A DNA stretch of 64,000 nt from NCBI GenBank assembly GCA_900316245.1, contig ONCE01000001.1, forward strand, positions 120,123 through 184,122. Direction: 5' to 3'. Position 1 is the stretch's first letter, and each line of letters starts with the position of its first letter. Shown here one piece after another: positions 33,361-42,698 of the stretch. This DNA comes from an uncultured Bacteroidales bacterium (GTDB lineage: Bacteria > Bacteroidota > Bacteroidia > Bacteroidales > UBA932). The notes under the pieces are model-generated. The model was not told the origin of the DNA. It worked only from the letters and a program-made list of their open reading frames with translations, and did not search any database. Position numbers and translations under genes: made by a program.

Positions 33361-34866
33361 ATGAACCCGATCAACAACGCGTACGTGTCGGACAAGTACC
33401 AGTACACCATGGGAAAGTCCTACCTGGACTGTGGCAAGCACAAGCAGATTGCCGTCTTTAACCTCTTTTACCGTCAGGCCCCCGAGAACAACAACTGGGC
33501 GGTGGTGAGCGGCACCGAGGAAGTGATAGAAATGGTCAAGACCCTGGGCACGGAGCCCGAGGAGTTCTATGAGAAGTTCCTCCCCGGAGACGCCTACAAG
33601 GAGTTCCGCCACTACCTCAGCACAATGAAGTTCACCGGAGACCTGTATACTATGCGGGAAGGGGAGATCGTGTTCCCCAACCAGCCCATCGTAACGGTGG
33701 TGGCTCCGCTGGTGGAGGCCCAGGTGCTGGAGACCCCCATGCTGTGCATCCTGAACCACCAGATGGCCGTGGCCACCAAGGCCTCCCGCGTGTGCCGGTC
33801 CACGGACAAGCCCGTTTCCGAGTTCGGTTCCCGCCGCGCCCACGGTCCCTGGGCTGCCGTGTACGGAGGCAAGGCCGCTCAGATTGCCGGTTGTGCCAGC
33901 TCCTCCAACATCCTTACCGGTGCCTTCAACAATGTGCCCTCCAGCGGCACCATGGCCCACAGCTACATCACATCTTACGGCAGCACCGTGGAAGGGGAGC
34001 ACAAGGCCTTCTGCGATTATATCAAGACCCACAGGGGAGAGAACCTGATTCTCCTCATCGATACTTACGACACCCTCCGGTGCGGCATCAAGAACGCCAT
34101 CCGTTCCTTCAAGGAGAACGGCATTGACGATTCCTACGGTCCCGGTTACGGCATCCGTCTGGACAGCGGAGACCTCGCTTACCTCTCGCAGGAAGTGCGC
34201 CGCATCCTGGACCAGCACGGCTGCAAAAAGTGCAAGATCTTTGCCACCAACGGCCTGGACGAGTACCTCATCACGGACCTGGAGCGCCAGGGCGCCTGCA
34301 TAGACAGTTACGGCGTGGGAGATGCCATTGCTACCTCCAAGGCAGCCCCCTGCTTCGGCAATGTCTACAAGCTGGTGCAGATAGACGGAGAACCCGTTCT
34401 CAAGCGCTCCGAAGACAAGATCAAGCTCATCAACCCCGGCTTCCAGATTACCTGGCGCATCAGTGCCCAGGACAAGGAAAAGGGCAATTCCCTGGACGGC
34501 TATGTCTTCAAGGCCGATGTTACCTGCCTCCGCGGAGACGCGATGGACCTGGCTATCCAGCAGGGCAAGACCATCACCATTCGGGACGAGTACGATTCCT
34601 TCAAGACCAAGACCTTTGAGGAAGGCCAGTACGATGCCCGCCCGCTTCAGCTGCAGTCTGTCAAGGCCGGGGAGCGCATTGCCCCGTACTACGACCTCCA
34701 GACCAAGAAGGCCTTCTACAAGGATAATCTCCAGCACTTCTCTCCGGCCGAGCGCCGTCTGATCAACCCCCACTATTACAAAGTGGACATCTCCGACGAT
34801 TTATACAACGTGAAGATGTCCATTATAGGGAAGCTGGTGAAAGAAATCGAGTCTTTCGAGCTTTAG
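33361..34866 (+). CDS. pncB: Nicotinate phosphoribosyltransferase
   Basis: Forms nicotinate mononucleotide from nicotinate and PRPP. 501 aa of the long NAPRT type: NAYVSDKYQYTMGKSYLD at the N terminus, EFGSRRAHGPWAA substrate region (residues about 150-165), the IRLDSGDLAYLS block and the ATNGLDEYLITDLE strand. Partner of pncA nearby. Its stop shares TTAG with the stop of the convergent S46 peptidase gene. Confidence 0.93.
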   Translation: MNPINNAYVSDKYQYTMGKSYLDCGKHKQIAVFNLFYRQAPENNNWAVVSGTEEVIEMVKTLGTEPEEFYEKFLPGDAYKEFRHYLSTMKFTGDLYTMREGEIVFPNQPIVTVVAPLVEAQVLETPMLCILNHQMAVATKASRVCRSTDKPVSEFGSRRAHGPWAAVYGGKAAQIAGCASSSNILTGAFNNVPSSGTMAHSYITSYGSTVEGEHKAFCDYIKTHRGENLILLIDTYDTLRCGIKNAIRSFKENGIDDSYGPGYGIRLDSGDLAYLSQEVRRILDQHGCKKCKIFATNGLDEYLITDLERQGACIDSYGVGDAIATSKAAPCFGNVYKLVQIDGEPVLKRSEDKIKLINPGFQITWRISAQDKEKGNSLDGYVFKADVTCLRGDAMDLAIQQGKTITIRDEYDSFKTKTFEEGQYDARPLQLQSVKAGERIAPYYDLQTKKAFYKDNLQHFSPAERRLINPHYYKVDISDDLYNVKMSIIGKLVKEIESFEL

Positions 34867-36827
34867 TCGGCAAAATTCATTTCGTCGAAGAGGTAGTCCG
34901 CGTGGCCTACCTCTTTTATTATGAAGAGGAGGTAACGCACATCCAGGGAGATGTTGCGGCAAATCTCGGGATCGAAGGCGAGGTCGCTCATCGTGCCTTC
35001 CCATACGCGGTCGAAGTTGATGCCGATGAGCTGGCCCTCTGCATTGAGGACCGGGCTGCCGGAGTTGCCGCCGGTGGTGTGGTTGGTGGCCAGGAAGCAG
35101 ACGGGCTGGTTCTCGAAGCCGCCGCGGGCGTAGATATCTCTCAGAACCTGGGGGATGTTGTAGTCAAAAATCTCAGGATTGTCCTTCTCGATGATGCCGC
35201 GTAAGGTGGAAACAGGGGTGTAGTACACAGCATCTACGGGCCGATAGCCTTCCACATGGCCGTAAGCCACACGGAGGGTGAGGTTGGCATCCGGGAAGAA
35301 GGTCTTCTCGTTTTCGAATTCCATCTGTCCCTGCATGTAGTCGCGGTAGCGGAGGTTGATGGCCTTGTTGAACTCGGTAACCTGGGGGGCCAGCTGGGTA
35401 GCAAAGAAATCGCTGAAGGCCTGGTTCAATTCCTTGGCCAGTTCCTCATTGGCGAACAGGGCGTCCTTCCAGGCTTCCATGCTGCCATATTCGGCCCTCT
35501 TTTGGAGGAAGTATTCGGGCTTGTAACTGTCGTCCAGGGCTTTGTCGAAGGCTGTCATCATAGCTACGAAGGTTTCCTCGTCAATGGGCTGGTAATAATC
35601 CTTCATGTTAAAGCGGCCGTTTCGGACCATCTGGAGTTTTTCGATAGTAAGGACGGACTCCAGATAGTATTCGTAGGCACGGTAGATGGGGTTGCGCTGA
35701 ACGTAGAGGTTGTACAGCATTTCCGTAAGCCACTCGTAGCGGGTGCCGCGGGCCCATTCCTCAAAGCGCTTTTCGTATTCCTGCTTGGCCTCCACCACTT
35801 TGTTCTTGCGGAGACCCTTTTCCTCTCCCTGCCATTTCTTCCAGGCATTGGCCACGGAAGCGAACTTGGAAGAGTACTGGATGCGGACGGCCTGGCTGCG
35901 GTCCATATACTTTTTCATAATGTTGAGGCGGGTGGTGCGCAGGGCAATCTTCTCAGGGTCGGAAACGTCCTGGATGTAGCGCACGGCCTCGGAATGCACG
36001 TACTCCTGCGTGGAGCCGGGGCAGCCATAGACAAAGGTAAAGTCTCCCTCCTTGACACCGGCGCGGGAAATGGTGAGGGATTTTTTGGGCCGATAGGGAA
36101 CATTGGCCTCGCTGTAGTCGGCCGGGAGGTTGTCGGGACCGGCATAGATGCGGAAGATGGAGAAGTCTCCGGTGTGGCGGGGCCACATCCAGTTGTCCGT
36201 CTCGCCGCCAAACTTACCGATGGAGGACGGCGGAGCGCCCACCAGACGGACATCCCGGTATTCCCGGAAGACGAAGAGGAAGTACTGGTTGCCGTAGTAG
36301 AGGGCCTCTACGCTGGCCTTGATGCCGTTGCCTTCCTTTTCGGCCTGCTCCCTGAGCTTCTTGGCGTTCTTCTGCACCAGGGCCTGACGCTGCTCCTCGG
36401 TCATCTTTTCCTTGTATCCCTTGAGGACGATGGCGGTGACATCCTCCATCCTTTCCAGGAAGCGGACGGTGAGGCCGGGGTTGGGGAGCTCATCGGCCCG
36501 GGAAAGGGCCCAGAAGCCATCTTTCAAGTAGTCGTGCTCCACGGAGGAATGCCGCTGGATGTAGCTGTATCCGCAGTGGTGGTTGGTGAACAGCAAACCC
36601 TGGTCGCTTACCAGTTCTCCGGTGCAGCCGCTGCCAAACAGCACCACGGCGTCCTTGAGGCTGGCCTGGTTCACGCTGTAGATGTCTTCAGCGGTGAGGC
36701 GTAAGCCCTTGGCCTGCATATCAGTAATTCTTTGGGAAATGAGGGCGGGCAGCCACATGCCTTCATCGGCCTTGACGGGCTGCACCAGGAGCGCGAGTAG
36801 CGCTGTAAGGAGGATGGATCGTTTCAT
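34863..36827 (-). CDS. S46 family dipeptidyl peptidase, DPP11-like
   Basis: 654-aa exported serine peptidase that removes dipeptides from oligopeptides in the periplasm. Signal peptide MKRSILLTALLALLVQPVKA, then DEGMWLP as in the family; the catalytic His region is TNHHCGYSYIQRHSS and the Ser region TGGNSGSPVLNAEG. Eighteen residues after the catalytic Ser is Arg (FDRVWEGTMSD), which in characterised S46 enzymes marks DPP11 (cleavage after Asp or Glu); DPP7 has Gly there. It would supply acidic dipeptides for a Glu-fermenting life style. It is slightly shorter than the usual 700 or so residues. Confidence 0.88.
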   Translation of the reverse strand: MKRSILLTALLALLVQPVKADEGMWLPALISQRITDMQAKGLRLTAEDIYSVNQASLKDAVVLFGSGCTGELVSDQGLLFTNHHCGYSYIQRHSSVEHDYLKDGFWALSRADELPNPGLTVRFLERMEDVTAIVLKGYKEKMTEEQRQALVQKNAKKLREQAEKEGNGIKASVEALYYGNQYFLFVFREYRDVRLVGAPPSSIGKFGGETDNWMWPRHTGDFSIFRIYAGPDNLPADYSEANVPYRPKKSLTISRAGVKEGDFTFVYGCPGSTQEYVHSEAVRYIQDVSDPEKIALRTTRLNIMKKYMDRSQAVRIQYSSKFASVANAWKKWQGEEKGLRKNKVVEAKQEYEKRFEEWARGTRYEWLTEMLYNLYVQRNPIYRAYEYYLESVLTIEKLQMVRNGRFNMKDYYQPIDEETFVAMMTAFDKALDDSYKPEYFLQKRAEYGSMEAWKDALFANEELAKELNQAFSDFFATQLAPQVTEFNKAINLRYRDYMQGQMEFENEKTFFPDANLTLRVAYGHVEGYRPVDAVYYTPVSTLRGIIEKDNPEIFDYNIPQVLRDIYARGGFENQPVCFLATNHTTGGNSGSPVLNAEGQLIGINFDRVWEGTMSDLAFDPEICRNISLDVRYLLFIIKEVGHADYLFDEMNFAD

Positions 36828-36844
36828 CAGAATCTAGGTTTGTA

Positions 36845-36852
36845 CAAAAGTA
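36845..36852 (-). promoter_or_regulatory. -7 box for the S46 peptidase gene
   Basis: TACTTTTG on the minus strand, 17 nt from the ATG. Confidence 0.5.
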
Positions 36853-36864
36853 GTAAATAATTCT

Positions 36865-36872
36865 TATCTTTG
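36865..36872 (+). promoter_or_regulatory. -7 box for the nucleoside phosphorylase gene
   Basis: TATCTTTG, 19 nt before the ATG at 36892. Confidence 0.6.
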
Positions 36873-36891
36873 CCATACTAAACCTACTGTT

Positions 36892-37776
36892 ATGAGAATA
36901 CCTGAATCTGAACTCATCATCAATAGTGACGGCTCTGCTTTCCATATCCATATGAAGCCGGAGCAGCTGGCGGATAATGTGATTATGATGGGAGACCCGG
37001 GCCGAATTGATATTCTGGCCGATTATCTCTCGGACATCGAATGCCGCAATGCCTCCCGTGAGTTTGTCTCCATTACCGGCAAGTACAAGGGAAAGCGCAT
37101 CACTGCGCTGTCCCACGGTATCGGCCCGGACAATATTGACATCGTGATGACGGAGCTGGATGCCCTGGCCAACGTGGACTTCGAAACCCGCGAGGTAAAG
37201 CCGGAGCACCGCGCCCTCAATATCCTGCGAATCGGAACTTCCGGTGCTCTGCACGCAGACATTCCGCTGGGCAGTTATGTCCTGTCCCACATCAGCGTGG
37301 GCTTCGACGGCGTGATGAACTGGTACGGAAACCGGGAGAAGGTGACCATCCCCGAGGTGGAGGAAGCCTTCAAGAAACATATGAACTGGCCGGCGGTGCT
37401 TCCGTCCCCCTATTTTGTCAAGGCTTCTCCCAAGATCATTGACCTGATGCGGGATATCACCGTCAAGGGCGTTACCATATCGGCCCCCGGCTTCTACGGC
37501 CCCCAGGGCCGCGTGGTCCGCGTACCGTTGGCTATGCCGCATATGCTGGAAGACATTGAGAGCTTCCGTTTCTCTACGGATGGGGAAGACTACCGCATCA
37601 CCAATTTCGAGATGGAAAGTTCCCCGCTGGCCGGCCTGGCCGCCCACCTGGGACACAATGCCTGCACCGTGTGCTGCATCATAGCCAACCGCTATCTGAA
37701 GAGCAGCAACACGGACTACAAGCCCATTATGCGCCAACTGGTAGAGACCTGCCTGGACCGGATGGCCCAGCTGTAG
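36892..37776 (+). CDS. Nucleoside phosphorylase (uridine phosphorylase-like)
   Basis: 294 aa, PNP/UDP superfamily. GDPGRIDILADYL (phosphate site), LSHGIGPDNIDIV, the RIGTSGAL motif and the base/ribose region FEMESSPLAGLAAHLGHNACTVCCIIANR are clear. It splits nucleosides with phosphate; uridine or a purine nucleoside is likely but not certain. Convergent with thrA with a 3-bp gap. Confidence 0.88.
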   Translation: MRIPESELIINSDGSAFHIHMKPEQLADNVIMMGDPGRIDILADYLSDIECRNASREFVSITGKYKGKRITALSHGIGPDNIDIVMTELDALANVDFETREVKPEHRALNILRIGTSGALHADIPLGSYVLSHISVGFDGVMNWYGNREKVTIPEVEEAFKKHMNWPAVLPSPYFVKASPKIIDLMRDITVKGVTISAPGFYGPQGRVVRVPLAMPHMLEDIESFRFSTDGEDYRITNFEMESSPLAGLAAHLGHNACTVCCIIANRYLKSSNTDYKPIMRQLVETCLDRMAQL

Positions 37777-37779
37777 GTC

Positions 37780-40140
37780 TTACACACTCAGCATTATATC
37801 GTTCAGGAGCCCACCCGCCGTCTGGCGCGTGCCGGCTCCTGCTCCTTGTATGAGCATAGGGGAAGGATAGTCGCCGGTGGTGATGAGAACGGCATTGTCC
37901 GTTCCGCGGAGGCCGTACAGCGGGCTGTCGGGACCTACTTCCTGCAGGCCCACGGTGGCGTGCCCCTCGGCATCCACGGAAGCCACATAGCTGAGTTTGC
38001 GGCCCGCGGCGGCAGCCTTTTCGTAGCGCTGGGCTATGTCGGCCGGAATGGGCTCCAGTTTCACCTGGGGCTCTTCCAGCGGAATGCCGGCCTGGCGGCT
38101 GAGGATGAGAATCTTCCGGAGGACATCCATACCGCTGAGGTCAATGTTGGGATCCGGTTCGGTGTATCCTTTCTGACGGGCATCCTCCACCAGTTCTTCC
38201 CAGCCGCTGCCTTTGTAGTTGTCCAGCAGATAGTTGAGGGTGCCGGAGAGGACGGCTTCCATCCGCACCAGGCGGTCACCGCTCTGGACCACGCGGTCCA
38301 GGGTAACCAGTACAGGCAGGGCGGCACCGGCGGTGGTTTCGTAGCGGAGGGCTACGCCGGCGCGCTGGGCATCGGCCTGAAGATTCCGGAACTGGGCGTA
38401 GGTGCCGGAGAAGGGAATCTTGTTGCAGGCCACCACGCCGTACCCGCACTGGAACAGGTCCGGATACCGGTAGCCGATTTCCTCGTTGGCGGTGCAGTCT
38501 ATGAAGAGGGGATTCTCCACCGACAGGCTGCAGAGGGCGTCGATGTAAGAGCCGGGCTGGCCTTTTTCCAGCAGCTGACCTGCCTTGGAAAGGTCCAGAC
38601 CTTCCGTGTTGATCACGTATTTGGTGCTGCGGGCGATGCCGCAGACGCGCAGTTCCTTGCCCGAGCGCTTGGCAATGGCGTCGGCATTTTCGTGGATCAT
38701 CTGCACCAGGGCCTTTCCCACGCGGCCGTAGCCGGCAATGAAGACCGGAATCATCTGGCGCTCGTCCTTGTCAAAGAAGACGTGGTGGATGGCGCGGATG
38801 GCCTCTTCGGCCCGGGCCGAAGGCACAATCACGGAGATATTCCTCTCGGAAGAGCCCTGTGCTGTGGCGCGGACGGGGATGCCGTGGCGGCCCAGAGCGG
38901 CCAGCATCTGGCCTGTGGCGCCGCTGTGGCCCAGGATATCGTCTCCAATCACGCACACGATGGAGTAGCCGGTCTCCACCTTGAGGGGATTGAGTTTGCC
39001 CAGCGAAATCTCGTAGGCAAAGCAGTTGTCGGCCGCCTGGCGGGCCTTTTCGGCATCGGCGGCGGAGATGGCAATGCACATCGAGTGCACGGACGAAGCC
39101 TGCGTGATGAGGATGATGTTGATGCCCTTGCGGTAGAGGGCGTCAAACAGGCGGGCGCTGAAGCCCGGAACGCCCACCATACCGCTGCCTTCCAGCGAAA
39201 TGAGGGCAATGCCTTCCGAGTGTGCCAGGCCGATGACGCCGCCCTCGGTCTGCGGCGGATTCTTCTCCACCAGCGTGCCGGGGTTCTCGGGATGGAAGGT
39301 GTCCTTCACATAGATGGGAATGCCCTCGGCCACCACCGGCTGGATGGTAGGCGGGTAAATGACCTTGGCCCCGAAGTGGGACAGTTCCTGCGCAGCCCTG
39401 TAAGAGATATTGGGAATAGTACGGGCCGATGGAGCCACCTTCGGGTTGGCGGTCATAATGCCGGGGACGTCGGTCCAGATCTCCTCCCGGCGGGCGTGGA
39501 CGCCCACGGCGAAGAGGGAGGCGGTATAGTCCGAACCGCCGCGGCCCAGGGTGGTGGGGCGGCCTTCCTCGTCCCGGGCAATGAAGCCCGGGACAATGAA
39601 GAGCTGCGTGTGCAGATGGTGGCTGACGCATTCCTGGATGCGCTTGTAAGTGATGGAAGCATCCACGGTGCCACCTCGCACAACAACCAGTTCACGGGCA
39701 TCGAGCCATTGGCAGGCCAGGCCCAGCGACTGGCACTTATCGGTAAGAATACGGGTAGAAAACAGTTCTCCAAAGCTCTCCACGGCACTCAGGCTGGTGG
39801 GGGAGAGTTCACCCAGCAGGAACACGCCCTGCAGGATGCTGGCCAGTTGGTCAAACAGGCTGTTCACCGTCTCGAGGGTCTTCCCCTGCGAGCTCTTGGG
39901 CAGCAGTTCGCGGATAATCCCGTGGTGCCGTTCCCGGAGGGCCTGCAGCCGCTCTTCGAAACTCTTGTCGCGGGCACCGGCCAGGCGGCCGATGGCGATG
40001 AGTTCGTCGGTGCAGCCGCTGATGGCCGAACTCACCAGGATGGTGCGGTCGGTCTCCAGGGCCTTTTTAACGATATTGATAACCTGGAGCATGGCTCCGG
40101 CGTTGGCAACGGAACTGCCTCCGAATTTAAGTACTTGCAT
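37780..40140 (-). CDS. thrA: Bifunctional aspartokinase / homoserine dehydrogenase
   Basis: 786 aa. N-terminal aspartokinase begins VLKFGGSSVANAG and includes TLGRGGSDYTASL; two ACT regions follow (about residues 310-460); the homoserine dehydrogenase part starts FIAGYGRVGKALVQ (NAD(P) fold, about residue 467) with SGTLNYLLD and NIDLSGMDVLRKILILSRQAG near the end. Makes homoserine for Met and Thr. Last gene of the metY-metX-thrA unit, 7 bp after metX. Confidence 0.96.
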   Translation of the reverse strand: MQVLKFGGSSVANAGAMLQVINIVKKALETDRTILVSSAISGCTDELIAIGRLAGARDKSFEERLQALRERHHGIIRELLPKSSQGKTLETVNSLFDQLASILQGVFLLGELSPTSLSAVESFGELFSTRILTDKCQSLGLACQWLDARELVVVRGGTVDASITYKRIQECVSHHLHTQLFIVPGFIARDEEGRPTTLGRGGSDYTASLFAVGVHARREEIWTDVPGIMTANPKVAPSARTIPNISYRAAQELSHFGAKVIYPPTIQPVVAEGIPIYVKDTFHPENPGTLVEKNPPQTEGGVIGLAHSEGIALISLEGSGMVGVPGFSARLFDALYRKGINIILITQASSVHSMCIAISAADAEKARQAADNCFAYEISLGKLNPLKVETGYSIVCVIGDDILGHSGATGQMLAALGRHGIPVRATAQGSSERNISVIVPSARAEEAIRAIHHVFFDKDERQMIPVFIAGYGRVGKALVQMIHENADAIAKRSGKELRVCGIARSTKYVINTEGLDLSKAGQLLEKGQPGSYIDALCSLSVENPLFIDCTANEEIGYRYPDLFQCGYGVVACNKIPFSGTYAQFRNLQADAQRAGVALRYETTAGAALPVLVTLDRVVQSGDRLVRMEAVLSGTLNYLLDNYKGSGWEELVEDARQKGYTEPDPNIDLSGMDVLRKILILSRQAGIPLEEPQVKLEPIPADIAQRYEKAAAAGRKLSYVASVDAEGHATVGLQEVGPDSPLYGLRGTDNAVLITTGDYPSPMLIQGAGAGTRQTAGGLLNDIMLSV

Positions 40141-40147
40141 AGGTTCG

Positions 40148-41140
40148 CTATAAAATTAAGGCCGACAGTTTGGCGGTCTCCAGCAGGAAGCCGTCGTGGC
40201 CAAAAAGGGAACTGATTTCTATAAGACGGGCATTGGGAATCCAGGAAACCCATTCGCGGCCTTCGTCAGGAGGGAAAATGAGGTCGGAATCCACGGCCAC
40301 CGCCGTGCAGGCGGCCTTGATGCGCTGGAGGGCCTGCTTGACCCCGCCGCGTCCGCGCCCGGCATTGTGGCTGTCCAGGGCGTTGCAGAGGGTAAAGTAG
40401 GAGTAGGCGTCGAAGCCGCGGCGCACCAGCTTCTCGCCCTGGTAGCGCTCGTACGAGGCCACCCGGCCGGCGAAGAGGGTGTCGGGGTCTGCTTCGGCCT
40501 GGGTAAGGCCATAGCCCTTGAAACTTCTGTAACTGATGAGGGCCTGGGCGCGGGCGCACTTGAGGCCGGCGGCTCCGCCCTGCAGGTCCTTGGCTTCGCG
40601 GAAGGTGGGGTCGGCCTCCAGGGCCATTCTCTGGGCTTCTACGGTGGCTCCCAGGAAGGGAGAGATGCGCGGGGCGGTGCAAAGGAAGAGGCAGCGGCCG
40701 AAGAGATCCGGCTCCATAATGGCCCACTCGATGGCATTGAAACCGCCGTTGGACGCGCCAATGAGAAGGTCAATCTTCTCGATGCCCAGATGCTTTCTGA
40801 CCGCTATGAAGGCGCTCACGGTGTCCCGGATGGTGATCATAGGGAAGTCCAGCAGCCAGGGCTGGCCGGTCTCCGGACGGGTGCGCGCCGGCCCTTCCGA
40901 GCCGTAAGCGCTGCCCAGCATATTCACGCAGACCACGTGGTCCCGGAGCGTATCCACGGCCTTTCCGGGGCCCACCAACTCCGGCCACCAGTCTTCCGGA
41001 TTGCTGTTGGCCGTGAGGGCGTGGCAGATCCAGATGGTGCGGCCTTCGCGGCCCTCGCTCTCGTGGTACACGATGCGGGCTCCGGTAAGGACGCCTCCGT
41101 TTTCCAGAGGGAGGTCTGCAGTTATCTCGTAACGGTTCAT
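40148..41140 (-). CDS. metX: Homoserine O-acetyltransferase
   Basis: 330-aa alpha/beta-hydrolase-fold acyltransferase. VYHESEGREG, CHALTANSNPEDWW (oxyanion), nucleophile elbow GASNGGFNAIEWA, and the acid/His pair DSDLIFPP and FGHDGFLLE are present. Most MetX enzymes have GGSMGGMQ at the elbow; the form here is a variant but the Ser is kept. Overlaps metY by 4 bp. Acetyl rather than succinyl donor is inferred from the family and from metY. Confidence 0.9.
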   Translation of the reverse strand: MNRYEITADLPLENGGVLTGARIVYHESEGREGRTIWICHALTANSNPEDWWPELVGPGKAVDTLRDHVVCVNMLGSAYGSEGPARTRPETGQPWLLDFPMITIRDTVSAFIAVRKHLGIEKIDLLIGASNGGFNAIEWAIMEPDLFGRCLFLCTAPRISPFLGATVEAQRMALEADPTFREAKDLQGGAAGLKCARAQALISYRSFKGYGLTQAEADPDTLFAGRVASYERYQGEKLVRRGFDAYSYFTLCNALDSHNAGRGRGGVKQALQRIKAACTAVAVDSDLIFPPDEGREWVSWIPNARLIEISSLFGHDGFLLETAKLSALIL

Positions 41141-42417
41141 TTAGAGGCGGTTTGAAGGGCCTGTTCCAGGTCTCCGATAATGTCTTCCACGTCTTCCAGG
41201 CCAATGCTCAGGCGAATCAGGTCCGGAGCGATTCCGGCGGCGCGCAGCTGTTCGTCGCTCAGCTGGCGGTGCGTATGGGAGGCCGGGTGCAGGACGCAGG
41301 TGTGGCAGTCGGCCACGTGAGTCTCGATGGTCACCAGCCTGAGGGCATCCAGGAAGCGGTTGTCAAAGGCGCGGCCGCCCTTGAGGCCGAAGCACATCAC
41401 ACCGCTGCAGCCGTTGGGCAGGTACTTCTGGGCCAGGCTGTGGTGAGGATCGCTCTCCAGGCCGGGATAGTGGACCCAGGCCACCTCCGGGCGCTGCTCC
41501 AGCCACTGGGCCACCTTGAGGGCGCTCTCGCTGTGGCGCTTCATCCTCAGGTGCAGGGTCTGCAGGCCCAGGTGCAGGTAGAAGGCGTTCTGGGGGCTCT
41601 GGATGCTGCCCAGGTCGCGCATCAGGTGCGTGGTGGCCTTCACGATGAAGGCCGCTTTGCCAAACTTCTTGGTATAGGTGAGGCCGTGGTAGGACTCGTC
41701 GGGGGTGGTGAGGCCCGGGAAGCGCTCGGAGTACTGGTCCCAGGGGAAGTTGCCGCTGTCAATCAGGGCTCCGCCCACGCTGACGCCGTGGCCGTCGATG
41801 TATTTGGTGGTGGAGTGGGTCACAATGTCCGCTCCCCATTCGAAGGGACGGCAGAGGTACGGGGTGGGGAAGGTGTTGTCCACCACCAGGGGCAGGCCGT
41901 TCCTGTGGGCTACCTTGGCCCAGCGCTCGATGTCAAAGACCTCCACGCCCGGGTTGGAGAGGGTCTCTCCGAACACCAGCTTGGTGTTGGGCCGGATGGC
42001 GGCCTCTATCTCCTCGTCGGTGGCATCGGCCTTGAGGAAGGTCACTTCGATGCCCATCTGCTGCAGGGTTACACCCAGCAGGTTGAAGGTTCCGCCGTAG
42101 ATGTTGTTGGCGGCCACGATGTGGTCTCCACTGCGGGCGATGTTGAGGCAGGCAAACAGGTTGGCAGCCTGTCCGGAAGAGGTGAGGATGGCTCCCACGC
42201 CGCCTTCCAGATCGTTGAGCTGGGCGGCGGTAATGTCCAGGGTGGGGTTCTGGAGCCGGGTGTAGAAATAACCGGCCTCTTCCAGGTCAAACAGTTTACC
42301 CATCTGGTCAGAGGTCTCATATTTAAAGGTAGTGCTCTGGATGATGGGAATCTGGCGGGGTTCTCCCTTGCCAGGGTTGTATCCTGCGTGCACGCAGCGG
42401 GTGTCAATCTTTGCCAT
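41137..42417 (-). CDS. metY: O-acetylhomoserine sulfhydrylase (PLP enzyme)
   Basis: 426-aa Cys/Met-metabolism PLP enzyme making homocysteine (or cysteine) from O-acetylhomoserine and sulfide. Starts MAKIDTRCVHAGYNPGKG; YTRLQNPT, the SSGQAAN loop, and the PLP-lysine motif HSTTKYIDGHG are present. The ATG at 42417 is chosen; an open extension to 42489 runs into element B and would add Arg/Ala-rich residues with no homology. The gene's leader carries element B. Head of the metY-metX-thrA operon. Confidence 0.95.
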   Translation of the reverse strand: MAKIDTRCVHAGYNPGKGEPRQIPIIQSTTFKYETSDQMGKLFDLEEAGYFYTRLQNPTLDITAAQLNDLEGGVGAILTSSGQAANLFACLNIARSGDHIVAANNIYGGTFNLLGVTLQQMGIEVTFLKADATDEEIEAAIRPNTKLVFGETLSNPGVEVFDIERWAKVAHRNGLPLVVDNTFPTPYLCRPFEWGADIVTHSTTKYIDGHGVSVGGALIDSGNFPWDQYSERFPGLTTPDESYHGLTYTKKFGKAAFIVKATTHLMRDLGSIQSPQNAFYLHLGLQTLHLRMKRHSESALKVAQWLEQRPEVAWVHYPGLESDPHHSLAQKYLPNGCSGVMCFGLKGGRAFDNRFLDALRLVTIETHVADCHTCVLHPASHTHRQLSDEQLRAAGIAPDLIRLSIGLEDVEDIIGDLEQALQTASK

Positions 42418-42439
42418 ATTGTTCTCTAACTTATTATCT

Positions 42440-42566
42440 GTTTCCGCTCTGGTATACCTCCCGGAACCTGTAGCCACCCTCGGCTTCATAAGAGGGAGGG
42501 GCCCGCCGCGAAGCGGTGGGAGGGGTCGCGAAGCGACGGTTCAGGGAGGTATACCAGAGCGGAAAC
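42440..42566. repeat. Structured inverted-repeat element B in the metY leader
   Basis: Arms 42440-42468 and 42538-42566: 23 paired bases, one mismatch, then 5 more. The core has H1 CCCTC/GAGGG (42477-42496), H2 CCCGCCGC-GAA-GCGGTGGG (42502-42520) and H3 GTCGC-gaa-GCGAC (42525-42537). Its core aligns with element A, including a compensatory C-G to G-C change in H2, while the arms are unrelated in sequence. It lies between the metY -7 box and the metY start codon. Confidence 0.85.
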
Positions 42567-42573
42567 AAAGGTA
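42566..42573 (-). promoter_or_regulatory. -7 box for metY-metX-thrA
   Basis: TACCTTTG on the minus strand with a TTG 20 bp upstream; the transcript would begin in the right arm of element B and carry nearly the whole element. Confidence 0.6.
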
Positions 42574-42698
42574 CTGCAAGAAGAAAAAATATACAATAGT
42601 ATATATAATATTGGAAAATATTTCTATATTTGCTGAAAATTGTAGAAAATATAGAAATAATCGGCCCTCTTTTGGGTTCCAAATAGAAAAATCTTCTT
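42574..42698. promoter_or_regulatory. AT-rich divergent control region, metY / Lrp-type gene
   Basis: Contains TATATTTG (42625-42632) for the regulator gene, enclosed by a perfect 10-bp inverted repeat TTTCTATATT (42621-42630) and AATATAGAAA (42648-42657), and a weaker CAATA/TATTG pair at about 42589-42612. It is by far the most AT-rich part of the neighbourhood and is a plausible Lrp binding region. Confidence 0.5.

Noticed and set aside
42418-42489. N-terminal extension of metY
   Set aside because: Runs through the left arm of element B, lacks family similarity, and a good ATG (MAKIDTRCVHAG) follows.
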